From positions 62,001 through 126,000 of the forward strand of contig NZ_QNRR01000009.1 in NCBI RefSeq assembly GCF_003315205.1: a stretch of DNA of 64,000 bases, read 5' to 3'. Source of the stretch: Roseimicrobium gellanilyticum (GTDB lineage Bacteria > Verrucomicrobiota > Verrucomicrobiia > Verrucomicrobiales > Verrucomicrobiaceae). The position numbers were made by a program, and so were the translations under genes. Under the pieces are notes generated by a model, which worked only from the letters and a program-made list of their open reading frames with translations, did no database searches and was not told where the DNA came from. Below are positions 50,153 through 59,241 of the stretch, piece after piece; position 1 is the stretch's first letter; the number at the start of each line of letters is the position of its first letter.

Positions 50153-51325
50153 ATGCCGCCTCCACTGGAGAACCGGATCCTAAGCCTCTCCTGGCCCCAG
50201 TTTGTGGCCCTGGTTGGGGCTCTGCACCTCGCGGCCACGGAGTTCAATGAGAACTGGTCGTCCGCAGATCGCACCTTGAAGCTGAAGAATCAGCTTGTGG
50301 TAGCGACGCCCGGCGGGGTAGTAAATTGGGACCTTGTCGAGCAGGCTCTCAACCAACTGCTGGGAGTGACCTCAGGCCCCGCGGCCGCCCAAGTTCTGCT
50401 CGCCGAGAATGTACAGCACGTGAAGGGAGTGCTTGAAACTCTGGAAGGACAGGGCGGAGGAAACGCGGCGCTGGTGAGAACCGTGCGCGATCAAATTGAA
50501 TTCATCCGGGCGGCGAAGGCCATCCATGCCCTGGTACAGCACCAGCTCGCGTTCAAGCTGACACAGTATCAAATCTACGCAGAGACGAAGATCGAGAACT
50601 TGCGCACGTGGAATGCCGTACGGGGGACGGTGCGGGCTTTGCGGAGCGACCTGAACGCGGTGAAGGACAGGGCCCTCGAGCTGGCCCTGGTGAATCAGCT
50701 CGAGATGCAGCGGTTCAACAGTGAGATGGATCGTGAACTCGCGAAGCTGGAGACCGTCCTGGCCTCCCCCACCGTGGTGGAGCTGGATCTCATCACACCA
50801 CTGGACCTCACCTTCAAACCCTACGTGGCGCAGGTCCCCTCCGCCATGCAACGCCTGATGGAGGAGGAGTCCACGCGCATCCCCTGGAAAAACCTGGCGG
50901 CACTCTCTACGACCCAGGCAAATGCGGGTGCGGCCGCTGCCGGGGTGAAATCAAACGAGGCCTTTGAAGCGGTACAACGCCTGTTGGCAGATTTGGTGAC
51001 TCAACACGGAGCCTGGCAGGCGCTGATGAATCAGGTCATGCAATTCGTGGAAAGAATGGAGGCCTTCCTGGAAGGCGTCGCACGGGCGGTGCGCGAAGTG
51101 AAGAGCCTGGCGGAGAAGATCACCATTCTCGCCGCTCAGGTCACCGGAGCACCGGAATGCGCACCCCAGGCCCTTCTCCTGAAAGCGGCTGTGGATGCTG
51201 TGGCCGTTGATGAGGCGAACGTACGCAATCTGAAAGAGAATCTGGAGGGACAGATCAACGGAGCATTCAATGACGTGGACAATCGGCTGCTGGATGCCTG
51301 CGGCACTCTCAGCAACCTGCTCTGA
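50153..51325 (+). CDS. Hypothetical all-helical protein of the protease island
   Basis: This 390-aa protein lies 16 nt after the peptidase gene. Residues 1-75 (LSWPQFVALVGALHLAATEF, VNWDLVEQALNQLLG) form a small helical domain of a type often used as an interaction module in conflict systems; I cannot assign it with certainty. Residues 75-390 are long amphipathic helices with heptad patterns (FNSEMDRELAKLETVLASPT, MEAFLEGVARAVREVKSLAE), suggesting a coiled-coil bundle. There is no membrane helix, catalytic motif or signal peptide. An internal role as scaffold or as pore-like helical effector is possible. Confidence 0.7.
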   Translation: MPPPLENRILSLSWPQFVALVGALHLAATEFNENWSSADRTLKLKNQLVVATPGGVVNWDLVEQALNQLLGVTSGPAAAQVLLAENVQHVKGVLETLEGQGGGNAALVRTVRDQIEFIRAAKAIHALVQHQLAFKLTQYQIYAETKIENLRTWNAVRGTVRALRSDLNAVKDRALELALVNQLEMQRFNSEMDRELAKLETVLASPTVVELDLITPLDLTFKPYVAQVPSAMQRLMEEESTRIPWKNLAALSTTQANAGAAAAGVKSNEAFEAVQRLLADLVTQHGAWQALMNQVMQFVERMEAFLEGVARAVREVKSLAEKITILAAQVTGAPECAPQALLLKAAVDAVAVDEANVRNLKENLEGQINGAFNDVDNRLLDACGTLSNLL

Positions 51326-51378
51326 CTGCGGTCGGACAAAACACACGGACCTCACAACCGTTAGCAAAACTGGAGCCT

Positions 51379-54222
51379 ATGCAACTCAAGTCCATGACCA
51401 TAGAAACCCTTGAGGCGATGCGGCAGCACCATTTGGAGTTGATGGAAGCGTCTCCGGAATCCCCTCCAGAACAGATTCAGGCCTTTCTGGCTGCAGGGAT
51501 GGAACTCGGAGCGAAGCTCTCTGCTCGCAAGGACCGGGCGGAGGCCCAAAGCATGCTCAACTACTGGGCGGCAACACTGGCCGGAACGTACTCGGTACAG
51601 GACAGAGTAGCCTCAGCAGAAATGGAGGCGGAAGCCGTGAGATCAGCGGGGCAGTCTCAGTTGGAGCGAGGTAGGACGAAGGGGGTGTCGCGCGAGACCA
51701 CGCAGGAAAGTGACGGAGGGCTGTTCGGTGTGAGCGGTTTTGTCGCACTCAAGCCTTTCGACGAAGGCGCGGTCGTAAGACAGGCGCGTGAGGGCCTGGC
51801 GCGTCTGGACAAGGGTACGGAACAGGAGCAGGCCGAGGTGGAGCAACTGATGCCGGCACTGGTGCGGATGGATGAAACCAGCCACGATGTGCATCTGGCC
51901 ATGCTGCGTGAAGATGACTCGCTGCTTCAGGGCCAGGGGTGGAAGCATCCGGCCGTGGTACGCTTGCAGGAGGCCGGGTTGCTGATTCCCGCCTCGCCAA
52001 GCGAAACGGGAAAACAACAGATGGTATTAGCGGGAGAGTTCCTTCTTCAGGACTGGAAGGCGCTTGAAAAATACAGGACGAATCGCCGAGCCTTTCGCCA
52101 AATGGCCCGGGGGTGGGAGAACAGCGGCAAGCAGTCTTCGGCCTTGCTCACCAAAGGCACGCCACTGCGAGTTGCAGAGACGTACCGCGATCGCAATGAG
52201 TATGAGAACGCATTCCTCGACAAAAGTCGCACAGCGGCCACCCGGATGCAGCAGGGAATGCTTTCTATCGCCGCAGTCGTGATTGCTCTGTTGGGGACGT
52301 TGAGCGTCTGGCTGTTTCTTGAAAAGGCTGAGGCGGACGCGGCCAGGAAAAAGGCCGAACAAGCCCTGGCAGAACTGAAAACGGCTACAGCCCTGGCAGA
52401 AACCAGACGTGTCGAAGCGGAAAAAGCCACGACTCTTGCGGAGAATCGGCGCATCGAAGTGGAGAAGGCGTTTGCGGACCTCAAGGCGGCCATGGACGCC
52501 AAGACGACAGCAGAAGCTGAGGCGGCCACACTGGCTCTGGTCAATGCCGAGGCGGAAAAAGCAAAGGCCCTGGAACAGGCAAAAGAAGTGGTAGCCATGC
52601 AAAAGCGGCTGGCGCAAGAATTGGAAAACTCTGCAAAACTCCGTGTGATCGTGGACTCCGGTCAGAAGGCGTTGGGCGACCTGAACCGGCTCAAGCCAGT
52701 GCTAAACAAGCAAACACTGCGGGGTGAAGAACAAATCCTCTCTCAGGCGGTGAAGGATCTCGAGAGAAGCTTCGAACAAGCGCAATCTGTCCAGAAAGCG
52801 ACGGATCAGAGCCTGCCCCAAGTGGAACAGGCGGTGAAGGATGCGCAGCAAGGGACGCTGGAGAGACAACCCATCCTCATCAAGACCCTGACGGGCCATC
52901 AAAGGGGAATCACAGCCGTGCAATTTTTCCCCGATGGTCGATTGGCCACCGCAGGCGGTGACAACGACGTACGGCTTTGGAATGCCGATGGCAGCTCAGC
53001 AGGAGAGCCGATCCCCGGCAGCAGTCGCGATGGAGTAAACTGTCTTGCAGCAAACCCAAAGGGCCAGGAGCCCTTGCTGGCCATCGGAAGCAACGGCTCC
53101 ACCGTGCGGCTCTTCAACTTCACCACGCGGCAAACAGCGGCCTACGACGGACACCTGGACGCCATCACCTGTGTGGCGTTCAGCCCGGATGGGAAAAGGA
53201 TTCTTTCCACCAGTGGAGACCGCAGCGTACAGATCTGGAATCCTCGTGAGCCGGGGAAGCCCGCATTGTTCAATGCGCAAAAGTTGGGTTCCATCGTGAC
53301 ATGGGCGGCGTTTGATCCCGCTGGCAATCGAGTCGTGGCTTCGCTGGATGAGCCGGCAAAGGCAGCTTTTCTTTGGGATCTGAGTTCAAATCCGGCAGAT
53401 CGCAAGATTCTCCAGATGGATGCGCCGGTGAAAAGAGCTGTATTCAGTCCTGATGGAACATTGGTCCTGGGTGCAGGCTCTGGCGACAAGACGGCAGGCC
53501 TATGGGACGCTGCCACCGGCACGCCCAAAGCACGCCTTCGCGGTCACGAAGGACCAGTATGGCAGGCCATCTTCCGACCAGACGGAAAGCAGGTAGCGAC
53601 CGCCAGCGGAGATACGACTATCAGGGTGTGGGACGTGGCCGACGGCGCACTGTTGCGTACCCTGAGGGGCCATGAGGGAGAAGTCCGGCATCTGGCCTGC
53701 AGTCCGGACGGGGAGGTGCTGGCCTCCGGGAGCATCGATGGCATCGTGAAGCTGTGGTTTGGCAAGGACACCATGGCGCGAAACACGCTTACAGGGCACG
53801 AGCGGCGGATTACCGCAGTGGCGTTCAGCCCAGATGGCAATCGCCTGGCTACTGGATCCCAGGACAGCACCGTCCGGCTCTGGAACCTCAACGCCGCGCC
53901 CCCGGTGGATGATACGACGATACGGAAGGGCTGGTCCCTCTATGGATGGCTGGAAGAAGGCCCTCCTCCTCCGAAATTCCGCGGTCAGTCCTTCGCCCCC
54001 GTGGAGGGTCCAAGGGGAACGATGCCCGAGCCCGGGTCCGTGGTAGTGGCGGAGGCTACCATGAATATCCGGGATAAAGTGGCATTGAATGCCAACGGTC
54101 AATGGGATCAGGGCAAGCCCGTGGGATTTATCTTCGCCGGGGAGAAGGTACGGGTGATCGAGCGTCAGGGCGGTAAACCTGGCGAACCGCCAGGCGTGTG
54201 GATCTTGTTCGAAAAACTATGA
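51379..54222 (+). CDS. Membrane-anchored coiled-coil / WD40 / SH3-like protein
   Basis: The 947-aa protein starts MQLKSMTIETLEAMRQHHLE. Residues 1-285 are helical and cytoplasmic. One membrane helix is at about 292-315 (LSIAAVVIALLGTLSVWLFL). A long coiled coil follows (about 315-435, EKATTLAENRRIEVEKAFAD). Residues 500-850 hold about seven WD40 repeats (TGHQRGITAVQFFPDGRLAT, SVQIWNPREP, TVRLWNLNAAPP), forming a propeller. The end (885-947) looks like an SH3-like fold (EATMNIRDKVALN). Because residues 1-285 precede the helix, the propeller would be on the other side of the membrane from that region. It closes the rightward operon and faces four membrane-protein genes tail to tail (2 nt). Confidence 0.83.
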   Translation: MQLKSMTIETLEAMRQHHLELMEASPESPPEQIQAFLAAGMELGAKLSARKDRAEAQSMLNYWAATLAGTYSVQDRVASAEMEAEAVRSAGQSQLERGRTKGVSRETTQESDGGLFGVSGFVALKPFDEGAVVRQAREGLARLDKGTEQEQAEVEQLMPALVRMDETSHDVHLAMLREDDSLLQGQGWKHPAVVRLQEAGLLIPASPSETGKQQMVLAGEFLLQDWKALEKYRTNRRAFRQMARGWENSGKQSSALLTKGTPLRVAETYRDRNEYENAFLDKSRTAATRMQQGMLSIAAVVIALLGTLSVWLFLEKAEADAARKKAEQALAELKTATALAETRRVEAEKATTLAENRRIEVEKAFADLKAAMDAKTTAEAEAATLALVNAEAEKAKALEQAKEVVAMQKRLAQELENSAKLRVIVDSGQKALGDLNRLKPVLNKQTLRGEEQILSQAVKDLERSFEQAQSVQKATDQSLPQVEQAVKDAQQGTLERQPILIKTLTGHQRGITAVQFFPDGRLATAGGDNDVRLWNADGSSAGEPIPGSSRDGVNCLAANPKGQEPLLAIGSNGSTVRLFNFTTRQTAAYDGHLDAITCVAFSPDGKRILSTSGDRSVQIWNPREPGKPALFNAQKLGSIVTWAAFDPAGNRVVASLDEPAKAAFLWDLSSNPADRKILQMDAPVKRAVFSPDGTLVLGAGSGDKTAGLWDAATGTPKARLRGHEGPVWQAIFRPDGKQVATASGDTTIRVWDVADGALLRTLRGHEGEVRHLACSPDGEVLASGSIDGIVKLWFGKDTMARNTLTGHERRITAVAFSPDGNRLATGSQDSTVRLWNLNAAPPVDDTTIRKGWSLYGWLEEGPPPPKFRGQSFAPVEGPRGTMPEPGSVVVAEATMNIRDKVALNANGQWDQGKPVGFIFAGEKVRVIERQGGKPGEPPGVWILFEKL

Positions 54223-54224
54223 TC

Positions 54225-55034
54225 CTACTGCGATGCGGATGCCGCCTTGCCATCGCGCTCAATTCCCATGAACTCCCGATAACGGGTCATGATTTCTTCA
54301 AAGTTCTCTCTCTTGACCACACCTACACTGCTGTCATTTTTTCCCACGATATAGAGATCGTTTCCCACAGGACACGAACCGATGATCAAGGGCAGGTCTC
54401 CGGGAGAGGCATCCGTCAATCCTGGAAGGAAAACCCAGGGAACATGCAAGCCGTCACGCCCAATCATGCGGTTGATTTTTGAGAAGCTTTCCTGGTCGAG
54501 GATATCTTCCTTCACCAAATCCTCCAGATGCTTGGGGTAATTCCCGCCATGGTCAGACGAGAAGATCCTCATCGCGGTAATGAGTCGCCGGCAATTGCTG
54601 ATGTTGCGATGGATGGGACCGCGACCATCCAACAAACCGACTGCGTCCTCACGCGCCAGCCACGTCGCGTGGTGCGCGAGCCCGATGGTCGTACAAGCCG
54701 TGCCGAAGGCAGCCAGCAAGAGTCCCACCAAGGAGAGCGTCCACTTCGGTTTCCACCGGAAGCCGGACTCCCGTTTTGATTTTGCAAACTTCGCCAACAG
54801 GATCTGCAAAGCGCAGACCGAAAGGATGATCAGTACTGCAAATCCCACCAGCGTGGAAAGGCTCGGAACCATGTAGGGCACAGATGCCCAAAGGTGCATG
54901 AAACCGCCGGCGAGCAGATGCCAAATAAACCCAAACACCAACTCCCCGAAGGGGACGAACAGCGAGAGCAAGAACAGCACCACTAAAAAGATGGCGCCCC
55001 ATTTGCAGATCTTTGTCAGACAGGTCGATTCCAT
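54225..55034 (-). CDS. Membrane protein A4 of the paralogous membrane operon
   Basis: This 269-aa protein starts MESTCLTKICKWGAIFLVVL and has about three N-terminal membrane helices (to about residue 140), then a soluble C-terminal domain. The soluble part begins with a segment like the one after prepilin helices (NCRRLITAMRIFSSDHGGNY) and ends with VFLPGLTDASPGDLPLIIGS and NFEEIMTRYREFMG. It overlaps the upstream gene by one nt (TGATG). It shares the order membrane helices, (Y/F)LPG-like turn, short strands and terminal helix with the three genes upstream. Confidence 0.72.
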   Translation of the reverse strand: MESTCLTKICKWGAIFLVVLFLLSLFVPFGELVFGFIWHLLAGGFMHLWASVPYMVPSLSTLVGFAVLIILSVCALQILLAKFAKSKRESGFRWKPKWTLSLVGLLLAAFGTACTTIGLAHHATWLAREDAVGLLDGRGPIHRNISNCRRLITAMRIFSSDHGGNYPKHLEDLVKEDILDQESFSKINRMIGRDGLHVPWVFLPGLTDASPGDLPLIIGSCPVGNDLYIVGKNDSSVGVVKRENFEEIMTRYREFMGIERDGKAASASQ

Positions 55035-55951
55035 CACTTCACCTCCTCCTTGATCTGAGTGTCCATCACCGTCTGTCGCCAGCGGACCAGCGCTGCCTGC
55101 CACTCTTCCTCAGTGCACTCTTCTACGCGCTCATCCATAAAGGCGACAAGTCGTGTGCCATCGGCATACGGGTGCGGCGCCACGGCCACGGGGACATCTC
55201 CAGGTGTCCCGGTGGCATCCAGCCCTTTGCCCAACCAAGTAAAGTACTGGGGCGGCTGCTCTAGGTTTTCATCGAAAAACACAACGAAAGGCTCTCTAAA
55301 CAAAGAGGACGCCATGGCAAGTGCGCCAAAGAGATCCTCCGGCAGCTTGCCATCCTCCTGCAAGGCTACATGCCGGCCATTGCTGACCAGGTAGCTTGCG
55401 TTGTGCCTGTTCTGATCACGCGGTGTTCCATACGATCCGCGCAGCTTCCCAGCAGAGGAAGAGGCCCATCCAATAGACGTGACAAGACCCACAGTGGCGA
55501 CGCAGATGCCGAACATCACCGCCACTACCGCGACGATGGAAAGTGTCGTACGCCAGCGCCAGCGATGGCCAGTGGCCGCCGTGCGGCCAAACACGCTTGC
55601 CAGCAACCAGTGCAGCACTGCACAGACCACCACCAAGCCAACGACGCCATTCACCAGGGACAACCCATCCACGTGAATCTGCGGCACAGTCTCCCAGAGA
55701 AACACCAGCCAGCCCACCGCCACGCGCAACAGCATGCGGAATAAAGATACATCAAGAATCATCCAACCCACCAGCATCAGGAGCAGCAGCAGCACGGCCG
55801 GCTTGCGGAGAGAGGCGATGCGACCCGAATCGATCCAACCGCGCATCTCCCGCAGGGACCGCTGGTAGCCACGCTCCAGGGGATCGTTGTCACCATCGAA
55901 GGGAGAAAAACACTCCCGGACAGGAACGTTGATGTTCTCCTCCGGGTTCAT
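55034..55951 (-). CDS. Membrane protein A3 of the paralogous membrane operon
   Basis: The 305-aa protein starts MNPEENINVPVRECFSPFDG. After about 55 cytoplasmic residues come about four membrane helices (LLLLLMLVGWMILDVSL, VNGVVGLVVVCAVLHWLLAS and LSIVAVVAVMFGICVATVGL). The soluble end has TWLGKGLDATGTPGDVPVAV, LVAFMDERVEECTEEEWQAA and LVRWRQTV. The end is nearly the same as that of A2 (IVAFMDTTVMDCTEEEWQAS), so they are duplicates. It overlaps A2 by 4 nt. No catalytic motif is seen. Confidence 0.72.
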   Translation of the reverse strand: MNPEENINVPVRECFSPFDGDNDPLERGYQRSLREMRGWIDSGRIASLRKPAVLLLLLMLVGWMILDVSLFRMLLRVAVGWLVFLWETVPQIHVDGLSLVNGVVGLVVVCAVLHWLLASVFGRTAATGHRWRWRTTLSIVAVVAVMFGICVATVGLVTSIGWASSSAGKLRGSYGTPRDQNRHNASYLVSNGRHVALQEDGKLPEDLFGALAMASSLFREPFVVFFDENLEQPPQYFTWLGKGLDATGTPGDVPVAVAPHPYADGTRLVAFMDERVEECTEEEWQAALVRWRQTVMDTQIKEEVK

Positions 55952-56769
55952 GGTGATGCCTTCGTAACCTGTGGCTGAGAAGGCATCTGCATGGTCTGTC
56001 TCCAGCGTTCCAACGAGGCTTGCCATTCTTCCTCGGTGCAATCCATCACCGTGGTATCCATGAAGGCCACGATGCGCTTGCCATGCTTGTCTGGTCGGGG
56101 GGCGGCGAGCACGGGCACATCGGGGGCGGCATCCAGTTTGGTCCCGCCCAGGTAGATCCAGAACTCTTTCATCGCGGTCGGATCCGTATTGAGAATCGGC
56201 ATCAAGCTGGAGGCTTCGCTGGTAACGCCCACCCCCAAAATGTCATGAAATTGCAGGGGAAGATGTTTGTCGGGGGCACCGGCTTCCTTGGCCACCTCCA
56301 CGATGTCTTTCGCCCTGGATTTGTTCGCGGCACTAAAACCGCCACCGCGGAAGTGGGGCTCCATCCAATGTTGCACGGGAAAGGATGCCACCTGATCGAC
56401 AAGCCCTCCTGCAATGACTCCAGCACTCAGCACCAAGGCCGCGATAGCGGTCAGACCAACGGAGTGCTTCCATCGCGGGCCATCCTCTGCCTCCTGTTGA
56501 GCACGGAACATTTGCAGGACGGCGCGCATCGCGAAGCACGCAAAGCCAAATCCCAACACGCCAAAAAAAACCTGCGCCATGTCCAGTTGCAGGGTCGGCA
56601 GCGTCTTGTGCAAATAGGACAGCCAGCCCACCGCCAACCCGAAACCCAGTTGCATCAGCGCTTCCAAGCGGGGGAAAAAGGGTAAAAGCAACCCCATGAC
56701 AAGCCAGAACCCCGCTCCAAGAATAAGGAGCCTTACCGGCCTGCCAATGTGCCAACGCATCTCAATCAT
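55948..56769 (-). CDS. Membrane protein A2 of the paralogous membrane operon
   Basis: The 273-aa product starts MIEMRWHIGRPVRLLILGAG at 56769, the ATG that overlaps the stop of the gene upstream (ATGA). It has about four membrane helices and then a soluble domain ending IYLGGTKLDAAPDVPVLAAP, IVAFMDTTVMDCTEEEWQAS and LERWRQTMQ, a close paralogue of A3. A longer in-frame version reaching 57159 only reads through gene A1 in another frame, so it is rejected. Function unknown. Confidence 0.72.
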   Translation of the reverse strand: MIEMRWHIGRPVRLLILGAGFWLVMGLLLPFFPRLEALMQLGFGLAVGWLSYLHKTLPTLQLDMAQVFFGVLGFGFACFAMRAVLQMFRAQQEAEDGPRWKHSVGLTAIAALVLSAGVIAGGLVDQVASFPVQHWMEPHFRGGGFSAANKSRAKDIVEVAKEAGAPDKHLPLQFHDILGVGVTSEASSLMPILNTDPTAMKEFWIYLGGTKLDAAPDVPVLAAPRPDKHGKRIVAFMDTTVMDCTEEEWQASLERWRQTMQMPSQPQVTKASP

Positions 56770-57491
56770 GGCCGTCCCGACGCGATCACTTGTTCCATCT
56801 CCTTCTTCGCCCGCTCCGAGAGCTCGTGCAGCGGCAGGTTGATGATCTCTCCGCTGCTGAGCAGCACATACCGTCGTGAGCCGTACACATAGGGCTCGAA
56901 GGCGACGATGAAATTCCCCTCCTCCGCCCGGCGGCCGGGGTAGTAACCATAGGTCGTGCGATCCGGGTCGATGCCGCGCCAGAGCTCCCGCGGGAAGTCC
57001 AGCGCCTCGGTATGCGGAGGGAATTCGCCGTTGTGCTTCTTCGCATACTCGAAGAGCCCCTGGCGCAGCCGCTCCATGGCCTGCTGCCGCGCAGAGTCCA
57101 GCCAGGGCTTGGCCTGCTTCTCCGGTTCCACGGTGTAGGTGATGCCAGTCTGCCGCCATGCCCCGGGGGTCATGAGCTCACGCGCCCCTGCAATCATCGT
57201 GAGGATCACGTACAAGAACATGCCGCACACCACCATCATGCCCAGGGCGCGGGGGTAGGTGAGGCGGGGCAGCTTGGGGAAATCCTTCGCCACTCCGTTC
57301 CAGATCCACTTGAACACCAACGTCAGGGCCAGGTAGGCCATGAGGAAGAAGGAGACCACATCCAGCCGTGCAGCGGCCACATCGGTGAGGCGGAAGGAAG
57401 GCATGCCAGCCCACGCGGGCGAGCAGGCGGCGCTGCCCCACAGCAGGGCACACACAAGGGACGGGGAGGCGAACCTGGGGGGAGGGGTCAC
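56766..57491 (-). CDS. Membrane protein A1, first gene of the paralogous membrane operon
   Basis: The 241-aa product (GTG start) has a signal-like N-terminus (ALLWGSAACSPAWA) and two further membrane helices (DVVSFFLMAYLALTLVFKWI and MMVVCGMFLYVILTMIAG). The soluble part has MERLRQGLFEYAKKHNGEFP, then YGYYPGRRAEEGNFIVAFEP, RYVLLSSGEIINLPLHELSE, which parallels the C-terminal plan of A2-A4. The four genes are joined by overlaps of 1-4 nt and so form one operon, convergent with the protease/WD40 operon. Family unknown to me. Confidence 0.7.
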   Translation of the reverse strand: MTPPPRFASPSLVCALLWGSAACSPAWAGMPSFRLTDVAAARLDVVSFFLMAYLALTLVFKWIWNGVAKDFPKLPRLTYPRALGMMVVCGMFLYVILTMIAGARELMTPGAWRQTGITYTVEPEKQAKPWLDSARQQAMERLRQGLFEYAKKHNGEFPPHTEALDFPRELWRGIDPDRTTYGYYPGRRAEEGNFIVAFEPYVYGSRRYVLLSSGEIINLPLHELSERAKKEMEQVIASGRP

Positions 57492-57712
57492 GCCTTCATG
57501 CTACCAACGCCGCGCGCCTTTTTGCAAGAGGGCTGCTAATCCTTCACGCCCTTTTCACACTCTCTTCACACCTTCGTGTCGTCATCCCGGTGCCACCCTC
57601 CTACCCCCTACATTTCGCGCGATCCGGCGCAAAGAACCTCTGGCAGCGCTCGTTACCAAGCGCTACTCTGACCGCCCTTTTTCAAACGCCAAACCCTAAC
57701 CCTGCTGAAATC

Positions 57713-59170
57713 ATGCCAAGCAATGCCTTGAACCGCCGCCGCTTTCTCACCACTGCCGCCGGAGTCGCGGGTAGCACTTTTGCCTTTCCGAACCTCCTTC
57801 TCCGCGGCCAAAACACGGCGGGCAAGAAGCTGAACCTCGCGATCATCGGTGCCGGTGGCAAGGGTCAGTCGGACACCCAAGCCATCGCACTCGACCACAA
57901 CGTGGTGGCACTCGTGGACGTGGCCAAGGACCGCCTCGAAGACGCCGCGAAGCGGCACTCGAAGCTCTTCACCGACGCCGGTGAGCAGGCTCCCGCCACC
58001 CCGCCGAAGCTCTACACCGACTTCCGCAAGATGCTGGACGAGTGCCACAAGGAACTCGACGGCGTGATCATCAGCACCCCGGACCACACCCACTTCCCCG
58101 CCGCCATGTGGGCCATGGGCTACAAGAAGAACGTCTGCGTGCAGAAGCCGCTGGCGAACACCATCTGGGAAGTGCGCGAACTCCACAAGGCTGCCAAGGC
58201 CGCCGGCGTGATCACCCAGATGGGCAATCAGGGTCGCACCATGGAAGGCCAGCGCCTCGCCAAGGAATGGATCGAGCAGGGCGCGATTGGCACCCTCAAG
58301 AGCATCAACCTCTGGACGAACCGCCCCATCTGGCCACAGGGCCCCATCAAGACGAAGCCCGCGGAAGTGCCCGCCTCCCTGGACTGGGACGCCTGGCTGA
58401 ACGTCGAGGCCTTTGAACCCTACTTCGAGTACGATCTGCCCGACGCCGACCTCAAGCGCGGCAAGGGTCTGCATCCCTTCAACTGGCGTGGTTGGTGGCA
58501 GTTTGGCTCCGGCGCCTTGGGTGACATGGGCTGCCACATCATGGACGCCACCTTCAGCATCCTCGGCCAGGCCATCCCGATCAAAATCGAGGTGGAAAGC
58601 GGCGAGGTGACCGAGCGCAACGCCCCCACCTGGAGCTCGCTGAAGTACCACTTCGCGGCCGGCAAGAACAACCCCGAGCCTCTCGTGGTCACCTGGCAGG
58701 ACGGCATCAAGGACGGCGCCCCGAACAAGCCCGTGAAGCCGGCCATGATGGAAGGCCTCTCCGAAGAAGGCTGGAAGAAGGCCAGCAGCGGCATGATCTT
58801 CCAGGGCACCGACGCGGTGGTGTACGAAGGCGACGCCTACTGCGCCAGCCCCTCCATCTACCCCAGCCCGAAGTTCATGGAAACGAAGCAGGCCATGGCC
58901 GACGGCAAGATCAAGAAGACCGAGGCGCGCAGCCCGAAGCCAAACAACCCGCAGGGCGAATGGGCCCACTGCATCGTGAACGGCGGCACGCCGAGCTCGA
59001 ACTTCGACTACTCCTGCAAGCTCACGGAATTCGTGCTGCTGGGCAACCTCGCCATCCGCTCCGGCCAGACCATCTCCTGGAATGCCGAGAACATGAAGGT
59101 GACGAACGTGGAAGCCGCGAACAAGTACATCAAGCGCGCGGCGTATCGCCCTGGTTGGTTGAAGGCGTAA
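57713..59170 (+). CDS. Tat-secreted Gfo/Idh/MocA-family oxidoreductase (second copy)
   Basis: The 485-aa protein starts at 57713 (MPSNALNRRRFLTTAAGVAG), a Tat signal. The NAD(P) motif is LNLAIIGAGGKGQSDTQA, with VVALVDVAKDR and IISTPDHTHFPAAMWAM, and the KPLANTIWEVRELHKAAKAA block (Gln precedes the Lys). The C-terminal substrate domain has DWDAWLNVEAFEP and FNWRGWWQFGSGALGDMGCH. It is related to, but clearly different from, the protein at 15533-16879. It probably oxidises a sugar in the periplasm. An upstream extension to 57590 would place non-signal residues before the Tat motif. Confidence 0.92.
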   Translation: MPSNALNRRRFLTTAAGVAGSTFAFPNLLLRGQNTAGKKLNLAIIGAGGKGQSDTQAIALDHNVVALVDVAKDRLEDAAKRHSKLFTDAGEQAPATPPKLYTDFRKMLDECHKELDGVIISTPDHTHFPAAMWAMGYKKNVCVQKPLANTIWEVRELHKAAKAAGVITQMGNQGRTMEGQRLAKEWIEQGAIGTLKSINLWTNRPIWPQGPIKTKPAEVPASLDWDAWLNVEAFEPYFEYDLPDADLKRGKGLHPFNWRGWWQFGSGALGDMGCHIMDATFSILGQAIPIKIEVESGEVTERNAPTWSSLKYHFAAGKNNPEPLVVTWQDGIKDGAPNKPVKPAMMEGLSEEGWKKASSGMIFQGTDAVVYEGDAYCASPSIYPSPKFMETKQAMADGKIKKTEARSPKPNNPQGEWAHCIVNGGTPSSNFDYSCKLTEFVLLGNLAIRSGQTISWNAENMKVTNVEAANKYIKRAAYRPGWLKA

Positions 59171-59208
59171 ATGACGCCACGGACGAGCTGACAACGCAAA
59201 CTCTGAGC

Positions 59209-59241
59209 AACCCACCGGTGAGAGCCGGTGGGTTGTTTTTT
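59209..59241 (+). terminator. Rho-independent terminator of the oxidoreductase gene
   Basis: AACCCACCGG (59209-59218) pairs perfectly with CCGGTGGGTT (59225-59234), 6-nt loop, then a six-T run (59236-59241). A family A repeat starts at its edge. Confidence 0.9.

Noticed and set aside
50153-51325. Phage tail tape-measure or methyl-accepting protein
   Set aside because: Long helices suggested it, but there is no membrane helix, no chemotaxis hairpin signature and no phage gene nearby.
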